A stretch of DNA of 46,838 nucleotides. Origin: Bryobacteraceae bacterium. GTDB taxonomy: Bacteria; Acidobacteriota; Terriglobia; Bryobacterales; Bryobacteraceae. Location: the NCBI GenBank assembly GCA_025927575.1, contig JAICLJ010000015.1, positions 1-46,838 of the forward strand. The letters run 5' to 3'. The notes under the pieces were generated by a model. That model did not search any database and was not told the origin of the DNA. It saw only the letters and a program-made list of their open reading frames with translations. Every line of letters begins with the position of its first letter. Positions within the stretch are counted from its first letter, which is position 1. The position numbers and the translations under genes are program-made. Below are positions 35,588 through 43,675 of this stretch, in pieces.

Positions 35588-35926
35588 TTATCGATTCTTC
35601 GCATCGGAATCTTTGCTCTTTGATCGTGAACTCGGTTTCGCCGGGAAATTTTTCGCCAGGTAGTCGATGATTGTATTGAACTCTTCGTCCGTACCGTTGG
35701 CGCCCTTGTTTACCATGTCGCTCACGATCTGCGTCCACCCGTCTTCCGTCTCATGGCGTCCCAAAACGATTTCAGGAGCATGACATCCGCTGCAAATCTT
35801 CTCCATAGTGGCTTTGCCCGGACCGTCAGGCAGTTGGGGCGCGCTCGTTTCGGCAACAGCCAGATTACCTGCCAGAAAGACGGCGCCGCAGATGAGAACG
35901 CGTTGAGTTACTGGCAAACCGGGCAC
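35588..35926 (-). CDS. Small secreted mono-haem cytochrome c
   Basis: This short periplasmic cytochrome has one haem site CSGCH and a likely axial methionine in VSDMVNKG. A signal peptide core (VLICGAVFLAGNLAVAE) precedes the haem domain, and the C-terminus is basic and polar. The start is uncertain: I place it at GTG 35926 (112 residues), directly before the signal sequence; the open frame extends back to TTG 36034, which would overlap the divergent gene by 24 bases. It is divergent from genes for a gluconate-dehydrogenase subunit-3-like protein and a GMC flavoprotein, and is a natural electron acceptor for them. Confidence 0.78.
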   Translation of the reverse strand: MPGLPVTQRVLICGAVFLAGNLAVAETSAPQLPDGPGKATMEKICSGCHAPEIVLGRHETEDGWTQIVSDMVNKGANGTDEEFNTIIDYLAKNFPAKPSSRSKSKDSDAKNR

Positions 35927-36010
35927 TCTTTTATTATGCAGAACTCCCCCGCGAAACTGCCGGCTCAGCGACTCAATCGCGATGTGAAATAATGGCGGCA
36001 AACGTACGCC

Positions 36011-36685
36011 ATGAGACGCCGGAATTTCGTTCAAAACTTACTGCTGGCTCCCGTTGCTCCCGCCGTAGCCGCAGCAGCTACGCAAGCTCCTTCGCCGCAA
36101 ACCACCCCTCACCAAAAACCCGCCACTGAACCGAAGACTCCCGTTCGCGAGAGGCGATGGGGCCCGCACGACGTGCCAAAGCTGGACCTCACCGGCGTGG
36201 ACTTGACCGGGCAGCCCGCTCCTCATTACTTCACAGCGGCGCAATTTGCGACGCTTCGCAAGTTGGGCGCTCTTCTCGTCCCTCCTCTCAAGAACAATCC
36301 GGGCGCGCTCGATGCGCAGGCGCCCGAGTTTCTCGATTTCTTAATCAGCGCGTCGCCGGACGATCGCCAAAATCTCTATCGCTTCGGCCTCGATAGTCTC
36401 GACAGCCAGTCGAGAGATCAGTTCCAAAAGCCGTTTTGCGATTTGGATGCTCACCAAGCCGACCGAATCCTGCGGCCGCTCCTCGTAGTAAGGCCCTGGT
36501 CCGAGGATTTTCCCAGCGATCCACTCAAAAAGTTCATCGCCCAGGTACACGATGATCTCAGGACAGCCACTATGAATTCGCGCGAATGGGCGGCTGCCTC
36601 GGAAAAGTCGGGGCGCCACTTCACTCGCGGGTTCCGCGGGAGCGGCTATTATTGGTTCCCCATCGATCCAATCAATCAAGGATAA
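36011..36685 (+). CDS. Gluconate 2-dehydrogenase subunit 3 family protein, Tat signal
   Basis: This 224-residue protein begins with a probable twin-arginine signal (MRRRNFVQNLLLAPVAPAVA) and a proline/threonine-rich linker. The rest matches subunit 3 of membrane-bound gluconate/sugar dehydrogenases (HYFTAAQFATLRKLGALLVPP, APEFLDFLI). That small subunit helps export the flavoprotein, which lacks its own signal, through the Tat system. The GMC gene follows after only four bases, so they form one operon. ATG 36011 starts the signal. Confidence 0.88.
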   Translation: MRRRNFVQNLLLAPVAPAVAAAATQAPSPQTTPHQKPATEPKTPVRERRWGPHDVPKLDLTGVDLTGQPAPHYFTAAQFATLRKLGALLVPPLKNNPGALDAQAPEFLDFLISASPDDRQNLYRFGLDSLDSQSRDQFQKPFCDLDAHQADRILRPLLVVRPWSEDFPSDPLKKFIAQVHDDLRTATMNSREWAAASEKSGRHFTRGFRGSGYYWFPIDPINQG

Positions 36686-36689
36686 ATAG

Positions 36690-38264
36690 ATGCCCGTGAA
36701 AACATACGATGTCCTGATAGTAGGTTCAGGGCATTCCGGCGGTATGGCCGCGAATATCCTCACGTCTAAAGGGATCTCCTGCCTGATGTTAAATGCCGGC
36801 CCGGAAGCCGACTACGAAAAGGACCGCGCTCTCAAACACGCTTATGAGCTTCCCTACCGCGGCTTCGACAAGCCGGGGCGATTGCCGCACGTCTTTCAGG
36901 CCAACGAGTTCAATGCCAACCAGTGGGTCGATGAAAAGGAGGTGCCATATACATGCCCGTCCGATGCTCCGTACAACTGGGTGCGTGTGCGGCTTCTTGG
37001 AGGCCGTTCGCTCTTCTGGGCGCGTCAATCGTTCCGCCTCAGTAACTTAGAGTTCAAAGCCGCCGAAATTGACGGCACGGGCGATAGCTGGCCCATCAGT
37101 CTGGAAGACTTGGCGCCTTTCTATTCTCGCGTCGAACAAATTTTCCGTGTCACGGGCCGCAAGGAAGGCTGGCCGCAGTTTCCCGATGGCGACTTCGTCG
37201 AAATCACCTATCCGCCCGACACCGATAGCATCAAACGCTTTACCGAGATCGCAAACAAGCAGGGAGTCGGGGTTTCTAAGTGGCGCTCCGCGCTCGGCAA
37301 AGATGGGTTAGCAAGCTCGATTAACTTGCTGTTACCGGATGCCCTGGCTACCGGCAAACTCGATATTGTCGAGAACGCGATTGTTCGTGAAATTAGCGTC
37401 GATAAAAACACGGGACTCGCGAACGGTGCCCATTTCGTCGACCGCCACTCTGGCCGCGAAATGCATGTGAAGACTCGCGTGGTCGTGCTTGCCGCCGGCT
37501 GTCTGGAGAGTACGCGTCTGTTGCTGAATTCGAAGATCGGCAACTCGAGCGGCGTGATGGGTCATTATCTCGTCGATCAAATGTACGGAGTGTCCGTGGT
37601 GGCTTCGGTGCCGGAAGCTCGTGACGGCAAAGCGCCGCCGGGATCGATGGGCGGCAATGCTTTCATTCCTCGCTTTCGCAATCTCAACAAAAACGACAAG
37701 CGCAATTTCATCAAAGGATACTGCGTCGGCATCGGCAGCGGCTCCAGCGCGAGCCCGAATTTCTTTCCACTCTATGGCGAGGAGTTGCAGGCAAAACTCG
37801 ATAGCTATGCCAACTCCTGTGTCTCGGGCAGCATCTTCGGCGAACGTGTTGCGCGTTATGAAAACCATGTTCGGATCGATTCCGAAGTGACAGACCGCTG
37901 GGGCATCCCGGTTCTCCATATCGAAGCCCGTGATTCCGATAACGAGCGTAACTTGTGTAAGGACGCGGCCGACACGATCGAAGAATGGTTCCATGAGGCC
38001 GGTTGGGAGATCATCTGCAAAACCGATCGAGTCAATCCTCCGGGCTACAGCATTCACGAAGTTGGCACATGCCGGATGGGCAACGATCCTAAGAAGAGCG
38101 TTCTCAATAAGTGGTGCCAAAGCCACGACGTCAAAAACATATTTGTGGTGGATGGCGCCAGCTTTGTCACCTGCGGCTGGCAAAATCCGACGATGACCAT
38201 TCTTTCGCTTTCTATGCGCGCTTCGGAATATCTAGCGGAACAGATGCGCACGAACGCCGTGTAA
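36690..38264 (+). CDS. GMC family FAD-dependent oxidoreductase
   Basis: This 524-residue flavoprotein has the FAD-binding motif [11 protein letters not shown] at residues 11-21 and no signal peptide of its own. The GMC-type C-terminus contains [24 protein letters not shown] and [11 protein letters not shown], the segments that hold the active-site histidine and FAD contacts. It resembles the large subunits of gluconate- and sugar-type dehydrogenases. Together with the upstream Tat-signal subunit and the divergent cytochrome c gene it likely forms a periplasmic dehydrogenase passing electrons to the respiratory chain. The sugar or alcohol substrate cannot be read from sequence. Confidence 0.92.
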   Translation: MPVKTYDVLIVGSGHSGGMAANILTSKGISCLMLNAGPEADYEKDRALKHAYELPYRGFDKPGRLPHVFQANEFNANQWVDEKEVPYTCPSDAPYNWVRVRLLGGRSLFWARQSFRLSNLEFKAAEIDGTGDSWPISLEDLAPFYSRVEQIFRVTGRKEGWPQFPDGDFVEITYPPDTDSIKRFTEIANKQGVGVSKWRSALGKDGLASSINLLLPDALATGKLDIVENAIVREISVDKNTGLANGAHFVDRHSGREMHVKTRVVVLAAGCLESTRLLLNSKIGNSSGVMGHYLVDQMYGVSVVASVPEARDGKAPPGSMGGNAFIPRFRNLNKNDKRNFIKGYCVGIGSGSSASPNFFPLYGEELQAKLDSYANSCVSGSIFGERVARYENHVRIDSEVTDRWGIPVLHIEARDSDNERNLCKDAADTIEEWFHEAGWEIICKTDRVNPPGYSIHEVGTCRMGNDPKKSVLNKWCQSHDVKNIFVVDGASFVTCGWQNPTMTILSLSMRASEYLAEQMRTNAV

Positions 38265-38276
38265 GGTTTGCGCGGT

Positions 38277-39134
38277 CTAATTGATGCCGTGAATACGCAG
38301 GCTCACGAGTTGGTTAACGGTCAATTCCTTCATGCCGTGTGAGCGGAGATTCTGAATATATTCCGGTGTAACGCCGTGAATTCGCATTGCAATCAGTTGG
38401 TCTGCTTCCGGATGGAGGTAACCGAGACCCTCCAATTGCTGAATGAACTCGGTAGATACGCCATGAATGCGAAACGCAATGAGTTTATCCCCATCAGGCG
38501 TGTAGCCAAAGCCTTTCAACGATTGGACGAATTTAGGGGTGACTCCGTGTATCCGAAAAGCGATCAGTTTATCGGCGTCCACGGGTTTTAGGCCCGCAGA
38601 TCGCAACTGATGAATGAACGTGTCATCGACATGGAAGATCCGGAACGCCATCAATTTGCTTGCATCGAGTCCATTCACGCCAGCAGCCTTCATGTCGCGA
38701 GCGAAACTCAGGCTGACATCGTGTACTGCAAACGCAAGCTGCTGATCGGCTGTAATGCCGGAAAACCCGAGGGATGCCATTTCGGCCCGGTAACTAGGGT
38801 TCGGATCGAACTGAAAGAGTCCCGCTCCTTCGCTGCCTTCCAGAAAGCCCTGACACCTCAACTTACCAGCGTCACGATCGATCGTAAAGTGAACGTCGTG
38901 CTTGCCGGCCGTGGACCAGTCGATTCCGTGGAAATCGGCTTTGTTCCATTCCGAACTGGTATTGAAGTGATGATGCTCTCCGGAGCCACCCTGCAAGGAA
39001 AACTGTACTCTGCCCGCATTCTCCGAAGAGCCCAGCGTCCATTCGCCTACCTGCCGTTGAAAGGACCAGAGCAGCCCGGCGCCCGCAACGGCAGCCATGA
39101 GCAAATACAAAACGCTTCGTTGTGTCGCGCGCAT
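38277..39134 (-). CDS. Secreted repeat protein sharing the 28-residue repeat of the M56 protease
   Basis: This 285-residue protein has an N-terminal membrane anchor or signal (SVLYLLMAAVAGAGLLW), a beta-rich domain at ~30-110, and about six tandem repeats of 27-29 residues from ~112 to the end. The consensus core is DADKLIAFRIHGVTPEFI followed by an amphipathic stretch ending in G and an aromatic or small hydrophobic residue. The same repeat forms the C-terminus of the M56 protein encoded 27 bases upstream, so the two may interact or one may derive from the other. ATG 39134 has GAGGA six bases upstream. It is the third gene of the blaI-like operon. Function unknown; a signalling partner of the protease is my inference. 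Confidence 0.85.
   Translation of the reverse strand: MRATQRSVLYLLMAAVAGAGLLWSFQRQVGEWTLGSSENAGRVQFSLQGGSGEHHHFNTSSEWNKADFHGIDWSTAGKHDVHFTIDRDAGKLRCQGFLEGSEGAGLFQFDPNPSYRAEMASLGFSGITADQQLAFAVHDVSLSFARDMKAAGVNGLDASKLMAFRIFHVDDTFIHQLRSAGLKPVDADKLIAFRIHGVTPKFVQSLKGFGYTPDGDKLIAFRIHGVSTEFIQQLEGLGYLHPEADQLIAMRIHGVTPEYIQNLRSHGMKELTVNQLVSLRIHGIN
38280..38801 (-). repeat. Six ~28-residue coding repeats
   Basis: Residues 112-285 of the secreted protein consist of about six units with the core LIAFRIHGVTPEFI. Unit length varies between 27 and 29 residues. The repeats are protein-level; the DNA copies have diverged. Confidence 0.85.
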
Positions 39135-39161
39135 ATCAATCCTCGACAGTGGTGACGGTGT

Positions 39162-40958
39162 TTAGAGTACGCCGGAGTTTTTCAGAGCAATGACCTGATG
39201 GATGTTCAAATTGGCAAAGCCATGGCTCTTCACCTTTTGAATGAATTCGGGCGTGACGCCCTGTACTTTCGCCGCAATGTAGTCCTGCGTGTGAAGGTTC
39301 GTGAATCCGGCCGATTGCAGCGAGTGAATATAGTCTGGGGTGATTCCCTGAACGCGAAATGCAATCAGGTCTCGGATCGACATCCCTTTTAGCCCCAGCC
39401 GTTCGAATTCCGCAAAATCGGAGGGCTTTACTCCTTGCACTCGCATGCCGATAATGTCGTGAACGCTGACATCCTTGAACCCTTGAGACTGAATCTGGCG
39501 CACGTATTCCGGCGTGACACCCTGAACCCGCAGCGCAATAAACTCGTCCACTGACGGCTTCAATCCGGTTGAACGGATATCGCGGACGTACGTGGGATCG
39601 ACACCCTGCACCTTCAACGCAACAAGGCCGTTCACATCCGGGTTCAGGCCGGCGGCGTGTAGTTCCCGAATGTACTGTGGCGTGACACCCTGCACCTTCA
39701 ACGCAATCAATTGATCGGCGGTCAAGTTCTTCAATCCAACCGATTCGAGGCCGGCAATATATGATTCCCCGCTAGTGGCGTGGACCGGTTGACGAGTGGA
39801 CTGCGGCGCAGCCGGGCGATCGCTTTGCGCGCTGGCGATGGCGAATAGCGCGGGCTTCCGCGACAACTGTGTGGCGCTTGTATCCGGCGTCGGCGAGGCG
39901 GGCGCGTACTGCGGCGTCGCGCCGGGATACCCGGAGACGTTAAAATTGAGTCCCGAAAAGCCCGGAAGTCTGTCTGTCAACGACGTACTTGCAAAAAGCA
40001 CGCCACCCATAACTAAAATCCCGATGACTGCCAAACCCCTCGTTCCGACGCCGCCGGCCGTCGCGGGAATCGCGAGGAGGCGCGCGATACGCGAGCGAAG
40101 CGAACCGCTATTGGCGCCCAGCGCCAAGGCGGGCGTGGCCCGCCACTGCTCCATCAACACCAGCGCCCTGGCGTATTCGGTCGCATCGCCGCATAGCGCC
40201 ACCGCAAGGTCGTCGCAACAGTGTTCACGTTCTGTTCGAACACGGCGGCTCAGCCACCAGACCGCGGGGTGATAGAAGAGACAGGATTCGACCGTCACCT
40301 GAAACAAATTGGCGAGTGAATCGTATCGCCGGATGTGCGCCAGTTCGTGGGCGATCACTGCGTCCAACTGCTGCGCTGAAAGCCCTGTGATTGCGGTGAC
40401 GGGAAGCAGAACAATCGGACGAAGCCACCCGATCACAGCGGGCGCGTCCAGACTTTGCGACTCCAGGTAACGTACTGTCTTTTTGATTCCCAAGCGTCGT
40501 TGAAAGCTCAGACAGCGCTGCCGTAACCGAGAACAAAGAGTTTCGGTATTCCCACGGCACAGGCGTTCGAGCACAATCCAACCGCCGAGCGCTCGAACCG
40601 AAAATACGAGGATACCGGCCAGCCAGAACACAACAACCATGCCGGGCCAATCGTATCCAGGCGAAGCGCCCGCGGTTGCCGCGGAAAGGAGTGTCGCCGG
40701 TGCGGCAAAACCGTTGAAAACCGGCGCAAACGACAAACTTGGAACCGTTCCAGGGCCTAAGGCAAGGAACGTGACAATCGGGCAAAGCGCCATTGCTACA
40801 AACGCGGTAAGCGCCAGAGTGTAACGCGCGGCGGCCTTCCGAACGGGCAGCATCACGATATAGCCCAGAATGGCCAGAGCAAATCCTTGCCAAAGGAAAT
40901 GAATCAGTGTCCAACCCAGCCGGTGGATGGTCTCGGGAGATAACAATAAGGCGCTCAC
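39162..40958 (-). CDS. BlaR1-like M56 membrane metalloprotease with C-terminal repeat sensor region
   Basis: This 598-residue inner-membrane protein has the M56/BlaR1 protease module in residues ~1-330. Hydrophobic helices lie at ~15-37, 48-68 and 106-130, the zinc motif HELAH is at 204-208, and the CCDD segment at 247-250 is conserved. A last membrane helix lies at ~308-325. Residues 400-598 hold about seven 28-residue repeats with the core LIALKVQGVTPQYI, on the outer side of the membrane. The penicillin-binding domain of classical BlaR1 is absent. It starts at GTG 40958, overlapping the blaI-like stop, with the strong site GGGGAGGAAG before it. It probably cleaves or inactivates the BlaI-like repressor when the repeat region senses a signal. 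Confidence 0.9.
   Translation of the reverse strand: MSALLLSPETIHRLGWTLIHFLWQGFALAILGYIVMLPVRKAAARYTLALTAFVAMALCPIVTFLALGPGTVPSLSFAPVFNGFAAPATLLSAATAGASPGYDWPGMVVVFWLAGILVFSVRALGGWIVLERLCRGNTETLCSRLRQRCLSFQRRLGIKKTVRYLESQSLDAPAVIGWLRPIVLLPVTAITGLSAQQLDAVIAHELAHIRRYDSLANLFQVTVESCLFYHPAVWWLSRRVRTEREHCCDDLAVALCGDATEYARALVLMEQWRATPALALGANSGSLRSRIARLLAIPATAGGVGTRGLAVIGILVMGGVLFASTSLTDRLPGFSGLNFNVSGYPGATPQYAPASPTPDTSATQLSRKPALFAIASAQSDRPAAPQSTRQPVHATSGESYIAGLESVGLKNLTADQLIALKVQGVTPQYIRELHAAGLNPDVNGLVALKVQGVDPTYVRDIRSTGLKPSVDEFIALRVQGVTPEYVRQIQSQGFKDVSVHDIIGMRVQGVKPSDFAEFERLGLKGMSIRDLIAFRVQGITPDYIHSLQSAGFTNLHTQDYIAAKVQGVTPEFIQKVKSHGFANLNIHQVIALKNSGVL
39165..39761 (-). repeat. Seven ~28-residue coding repeats in the M56 protease
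   Basis: Residues 400-598 contain tandem units such as LIALKVQGVTPQYI, FIALRVQGVTPEYV and LIAFRVQGITPDYI. They match the repeats of the neighbouring secreted protein except that RIHG is here RVQG or KVQG, a consistent copy-specific difference. Confidence 0.88.
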
Positions 40959-41347
40959 GACTTCCTCCCCGCTTCATACTGGTCGAGCATGCGGCGAATC
41001 TCCTCGATTTCCCGCTCCGGCGATTTCTTGCCCGCCAGAGCATGCATCATTAATTGACTTGCGGAACCTGCGAAAGCACGGTGTAGAAGATCTGAAACCA
41101 ACTGCTGCTTCGTTTTCTCGGCTGGTTGGCAAGCCTGATAGATATGCGCCCGGCTCTCTTCGTTTCTGCGGACCATACCCTTGACAGTCATAATTTGCAT
41201 GACCTTAAGCACCGTCGTGTAACCGACTTCCCTGGCGGCGGAGAGCGTTTCATGTACTTCCCGTACAGTAGACGGTCCCCGCTCCCAGAGGACGCGCAGG
41301 ATCTCCAGCTCGTTCGGGGTCGGCTTCGAAACTGGAGCGCTTGGCAT
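40955..41347 (-). CDS. BlaI/MecI/CopY family transcriptional repressor
   Basis: This 130-residue winged-helix repressor (from ATG 41347) has the family pattern: PTPNELEILRVLWERGPSTV, the recognition region EVGYTTVLKVMQIMTVKGMV and a C-terminal dimerisation part with the QQLVSDLLHRAFAGS stretch. It is probably cleaved or released by the M56 protease encoded next, with which it shares a four-base overlap. An in-frame TTG at 41383 could extend the protein by 12 residues, but that codon is part of a TTGACA promoter box, so ATG 41347 is preferred. Two inverted repeats upstream are candidate autoregulatory operators. Confidence 0.92.
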   Translation of the reverse strand: MPSAPVSKPTPNELEILRVLWERGPSTVREVHETLSAAREVGYTTVLKVMQIMTVKGMVRRNEESRAHIYQACQPAEKTKQQLVSDLLHRAFAGSASQLMMHALAGKKSPEREIEEIRRMLDQYEAGRKS

Positions 41348-41353
41348 ACAAGG

Positions 41354-41396
41354 AGCATATACGAAGCATTTCGTAGTTGTCAACGAAAGCTTTCGT
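41354..41396 (-). promoter_or_regulatory. Promoter and paired operators of the blaI-like operon
   Basis: On the minus strand TTGACA (41378-41383) and TATGCT (41354-41359) are 18 bases apart. Two dyads overlap or flank the promoter: TACGAA-N4-TTCGTA (41360-41375) in the spacer and the perfect 14-base palindrome ACGAAAGCTTTCGT (41383-41396) at the -35 end. The sequence AACTACGAAA recurs with a 22-base period, two helical turns, as expected for two repressor dimers. The divergent operon begins 49 bases away and could be controlled by the same sites. Confidence 0.7.
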
Positions 41397-41444
41397 AGTT
41401 ATCGCAAAGAAAGTAGAACTGGCACTCGATACACTTGAAAACGG

Positions 41445-42710
41445 ATGAGAATCAAGCAAATCTCGACGGCGGTGCTCGAGTCGAATTTCGACTGGACGTT
41501 GGTGAAGGTTGAGACGGCAAACGGAATCATAGGATATGGCGAATCGTTCCTCGGACCGGGTTTGCCTGCCGTCATTCAGGAATTCGCGTCGGTCCTGATC
41601 GGTGAGGATGCGACGTCGATTGATCGTTTGCTTCGCCGGCTCCGCGCCATGACAGTCTATGCTTCGCCCGGCCTGGTCTGGCACGCTCTCGCCGGCATTG
41701 AAACGGCGCTGCTGGACGCTCTCGGCAAAACTTACCGCATGCCTGTTTGGCAGATGCTCGGCGGCAAATACCGCGACACCGTCAGCATCTACGCCGATTG
41801 CCATGCGGGCGACGCGCTCGAAAGCATGACGCCCCTGCTTCTTCCCCGCACGCCGGGCTGGATGAAGAGCGACGTGGTCACGGGCCACAAGAGCATCGTC
41901 AGCCTCAAGCACCATGGCTGGGACGCCTCCCGGCACGATCACCTGACACCCGAGGCGTATGGGCGACATGCCGCCGATGTGGTTGCAAAAGGTTTTCGCA
42001 TTCTTAAATTCGATATTGATGTTCCAACGCCCTACGAGACTGACGAATATAACCGGGCTCTCAGCAACGCGGAAGTGGACTTTGCAGCCGCGCTGGTGCA
42101 TTCCATCCGGCAGGCGGTAGGCCCGGAAATCGAATTGGCGATCGACTGCCATTGGAATTACAACGTGCAGACCGCAATAGCTATCGCCCAGGCTCTGGAA
42201 TCGAGCAAACTTTTGTGGCTGGAAGACCCGATTCCCCCCGAAAACATCCGCGCCATCGGAGAAGTACAGCGAAACACGAGGACCCCCATTGCGACTGGTG
42301 AAAATCATTATCTTCGAACGGATTTCCAGTCGATGATCACGGATGCCGGGCTTCGCATACTCTCCCCCGATGTGCAAAAGGTAGGGATCTGGGAGGGTAG
42401 GAAGCTGGCGGATTTGGCGGATATGCACTACGTCAACCTGGCGTGGCATAACATCAGCAGCCCCATTGGCACCATGGCGGGAGTCCATCTCGCCGCCGCT
42501 ACGCCGAATTTTCTCGCGCTTGAATGGCATGCCGCCAGCGTGCCGTTTTTCGATCAACTCGTACGAGGCAGCGAGGGGCCTCTTATCCGAAGCGGCCGTG
42601 TCGCCGTTCCCGATCTGCCGGGCCTGGGCGTCGATATAGATGAAGACCTAGCGTACCGTTACCGTAAGCCCGGAGAACGTTTCTTCGGGGACACCGTGGA
42701 GCGCACATGA
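41445..42710 (+). CDS. Mandelate racemase/acid-sugar dehydratase-like enolase-superfamily enzyme
   Basis: This 421-residue enzyme has the two-domain enolase-superfamily fold. An N-terminal capping domain (YGESFLGPG) is followed by a barrel with the three metal ligands D234 (IDCHWNY), E260 (LWLEDP) and E286 (TGENHY). H236 next to the first ligand, K188 in LKFD and H335 in AWHN are the kind of residues used by acid-sugar dehydratases of the mandelate-racemase subgroup. The likely reaction is loss of water from a sugar acid to a 2-keto-3-deoxy acid; the substrate is unknown. It is the first gene of a four-gene set and its stop overlaps the next start (ATGA). It lies divergently from the blaI-like operators. 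Confidence 0.88.
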   Translation: MRIKQISTAVLESNFDWTLVKVETANGIIGYGESFLGPGLPAVIQEFASVLIGEDATSIDRLLRRLRAMTVYASPGLVWHALAGIETALLDALGKTYRMPVWQMLGGKYRDTVSIYADCHAGDALESMTPLLLPRTPGWMKSDVVTGHKSIVSLKHHGWDASRHDHLTPEAYGRHAADVVAKGFRILKFDIDVPTPYETDEYNRALSNAEVDFAAALVHSIRQAVGPEIELAIDCHWNYNVQTAIAIAQALESSKLLWLEDPIPPENIRAIGEVQRNTRTPIATGENHYLRTDFQSMITDAGLRILSPDVQKVGIWEGRKLADLADMHYVNLAWHNISSPIGTMAGVHLAAATPNFLALEWHAASVPFFDQLVRGSEGPLIRSGRVAVPDLPGLGVDIDEDLAYRYRKPGERFFGDTVERT

Positions 42711-43675
42711 GAGTCCTGGTAACGGGAGCCCAGGGCTGCATTGGCGCCTGGATCGTCAAACAGTTATTGGAACGCTCGATAGAAGTCGTCGTATACGACC
42801 TGGACCCAGAGCCGCGGCGGTTGTCACTCATTGCTTCACCGGAACAAATCAAACACGTCTCGATCGAAACCGGGTCCATCGAAGACACTGCGCGAGTGAA
42901 GGCGCTTGTGCGCGATGGCGGCATAACCCACATCGTGCATTTGGCCGCCCTGCTGATTCCGGTCTGCCAGGCCCACCCGGTGAGAGGCGGTCTGGTGAAT
43001 GTCGTGGGAACCCTAAACGTGTTTGAGGCGGCGCGCGACGCAGGCAGACCGGTACGCGTAGTTTATGCGAGCTCGGCGGCTGTTTGGGGACCGGAAGAAG
43101 CCTATGGCGATCGCGTGCTAACGGAATCCGATGTACTACTGCCAAACACGCACTACGGCATATTCAAACAAGCGAATGAGGGCAACGCGCATGTGTTTTA
43201 CGCGCAAGATGGCATCTCGAGCGTGGGCCTGCGGCCCTGGACAGTCTATGGAGTGGGCCGCGATAGCGGGCTGACGGGCGATCCGACCATTGCAACTAAG
43301 GCTGTTGTGCTGAAGCAGCCATTTCAGATTCGCGTGACGGGCTTCATGGACATGCAATATGTGGAGGATGTCGCGGCCACATTCATTGAGTCGCTTCTAA
43401 CGGATCTGGAAGGCGCGCATGTATTCAATTTGTCGGGTGAAATTGTCGAAATGAATGCCCTCATTCGGATGTTGGACGAGCTGCGGCCCGGAGCGGCGCG
43501 CCGGATCACCGCAGCTGGCGCAAAGGTTCCGGTTGCGCATAAGCTCGATTCGTCACAGCTTCACAAGCTGATTCCCGGCATACCGCACACGCCATTAAAA
43601 GAAGGACTGGAAAGGACGCTGAATCACTTTGAGCGACTGCAGCGTGAAGGCCGGCTCTCCTCAAAACTTATTTGA
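42707..43675 (+). CDS. NAD-dependent epimerase/dehydratase (extended SDR)
   Basis: This 322-residue cytoplasmic enzyme is an extended short-chain dehydrogenase. The cofactor loop is VTGAQGCIGAWIV (G7, G10, G13), and D32-region VVYDLD supports NAD preference. The catalytic pair is in HYGIFKQAN (Y-x3-K), preceded by the serine stretch VYASSAAVWG. Extended SDRs act on nucleotide sugars, lactones or polyols. It overlaps the gene before it by four bases and the kinase gene after it, so it belongs to the same pathway. Its place before a kinase and an enolase paralog suggests oxidation or epimerisation of a sugar or acid intermediate. Confidence 0.9.
   Translation: MRVLVTGAQGCIGAWIVKQLLERSIEVVVYDLDPEPRRLSLIASPEQIKHVSIETGSIEDTARVKALVRDGGITHIVHLAALLIPVCQAHPVRGGLVNVVGTLNVFEAARDAGRPVRVVYASSAAVWGPEEAYGDRVLTESDVLLPNTHYGIFKQANEGNAHVFYAQDGISSVGLRPWTVYGVGRDSGLTGDPTIATKAVVLKQPFQIRVTGFMDMQYVEDVAATFIESLLTDLEGAHVFNLSGEIVEMNALIRMLDELRPGAARRITAAGAKVPVAHKLDSSQLHKLIPGIPHTPLKEGLERTLNHFERLQREGRLSSKLI

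Noticed and set aside
37332-38183. 283-codon minus-strand frame inside the GMC gene
   Set aside because: Antisense to the conserved C-terminal GMC motifs; no recognisable product.
38280-39761. Repeat-rich stretch considered as a CRISPR array
   Set aside because: The repetition is at protein level with about 84-base units that differ in DNA sequence, lies in two open genes, and has no identical repeats with unique spacers.
41250-42557. 435-codon minus-strand open frame
   Set aside because: It is antisense to the dehydratase-like gene and the blaI-like gene, which have clear family motifs; its own translation shows no recognisable domain.
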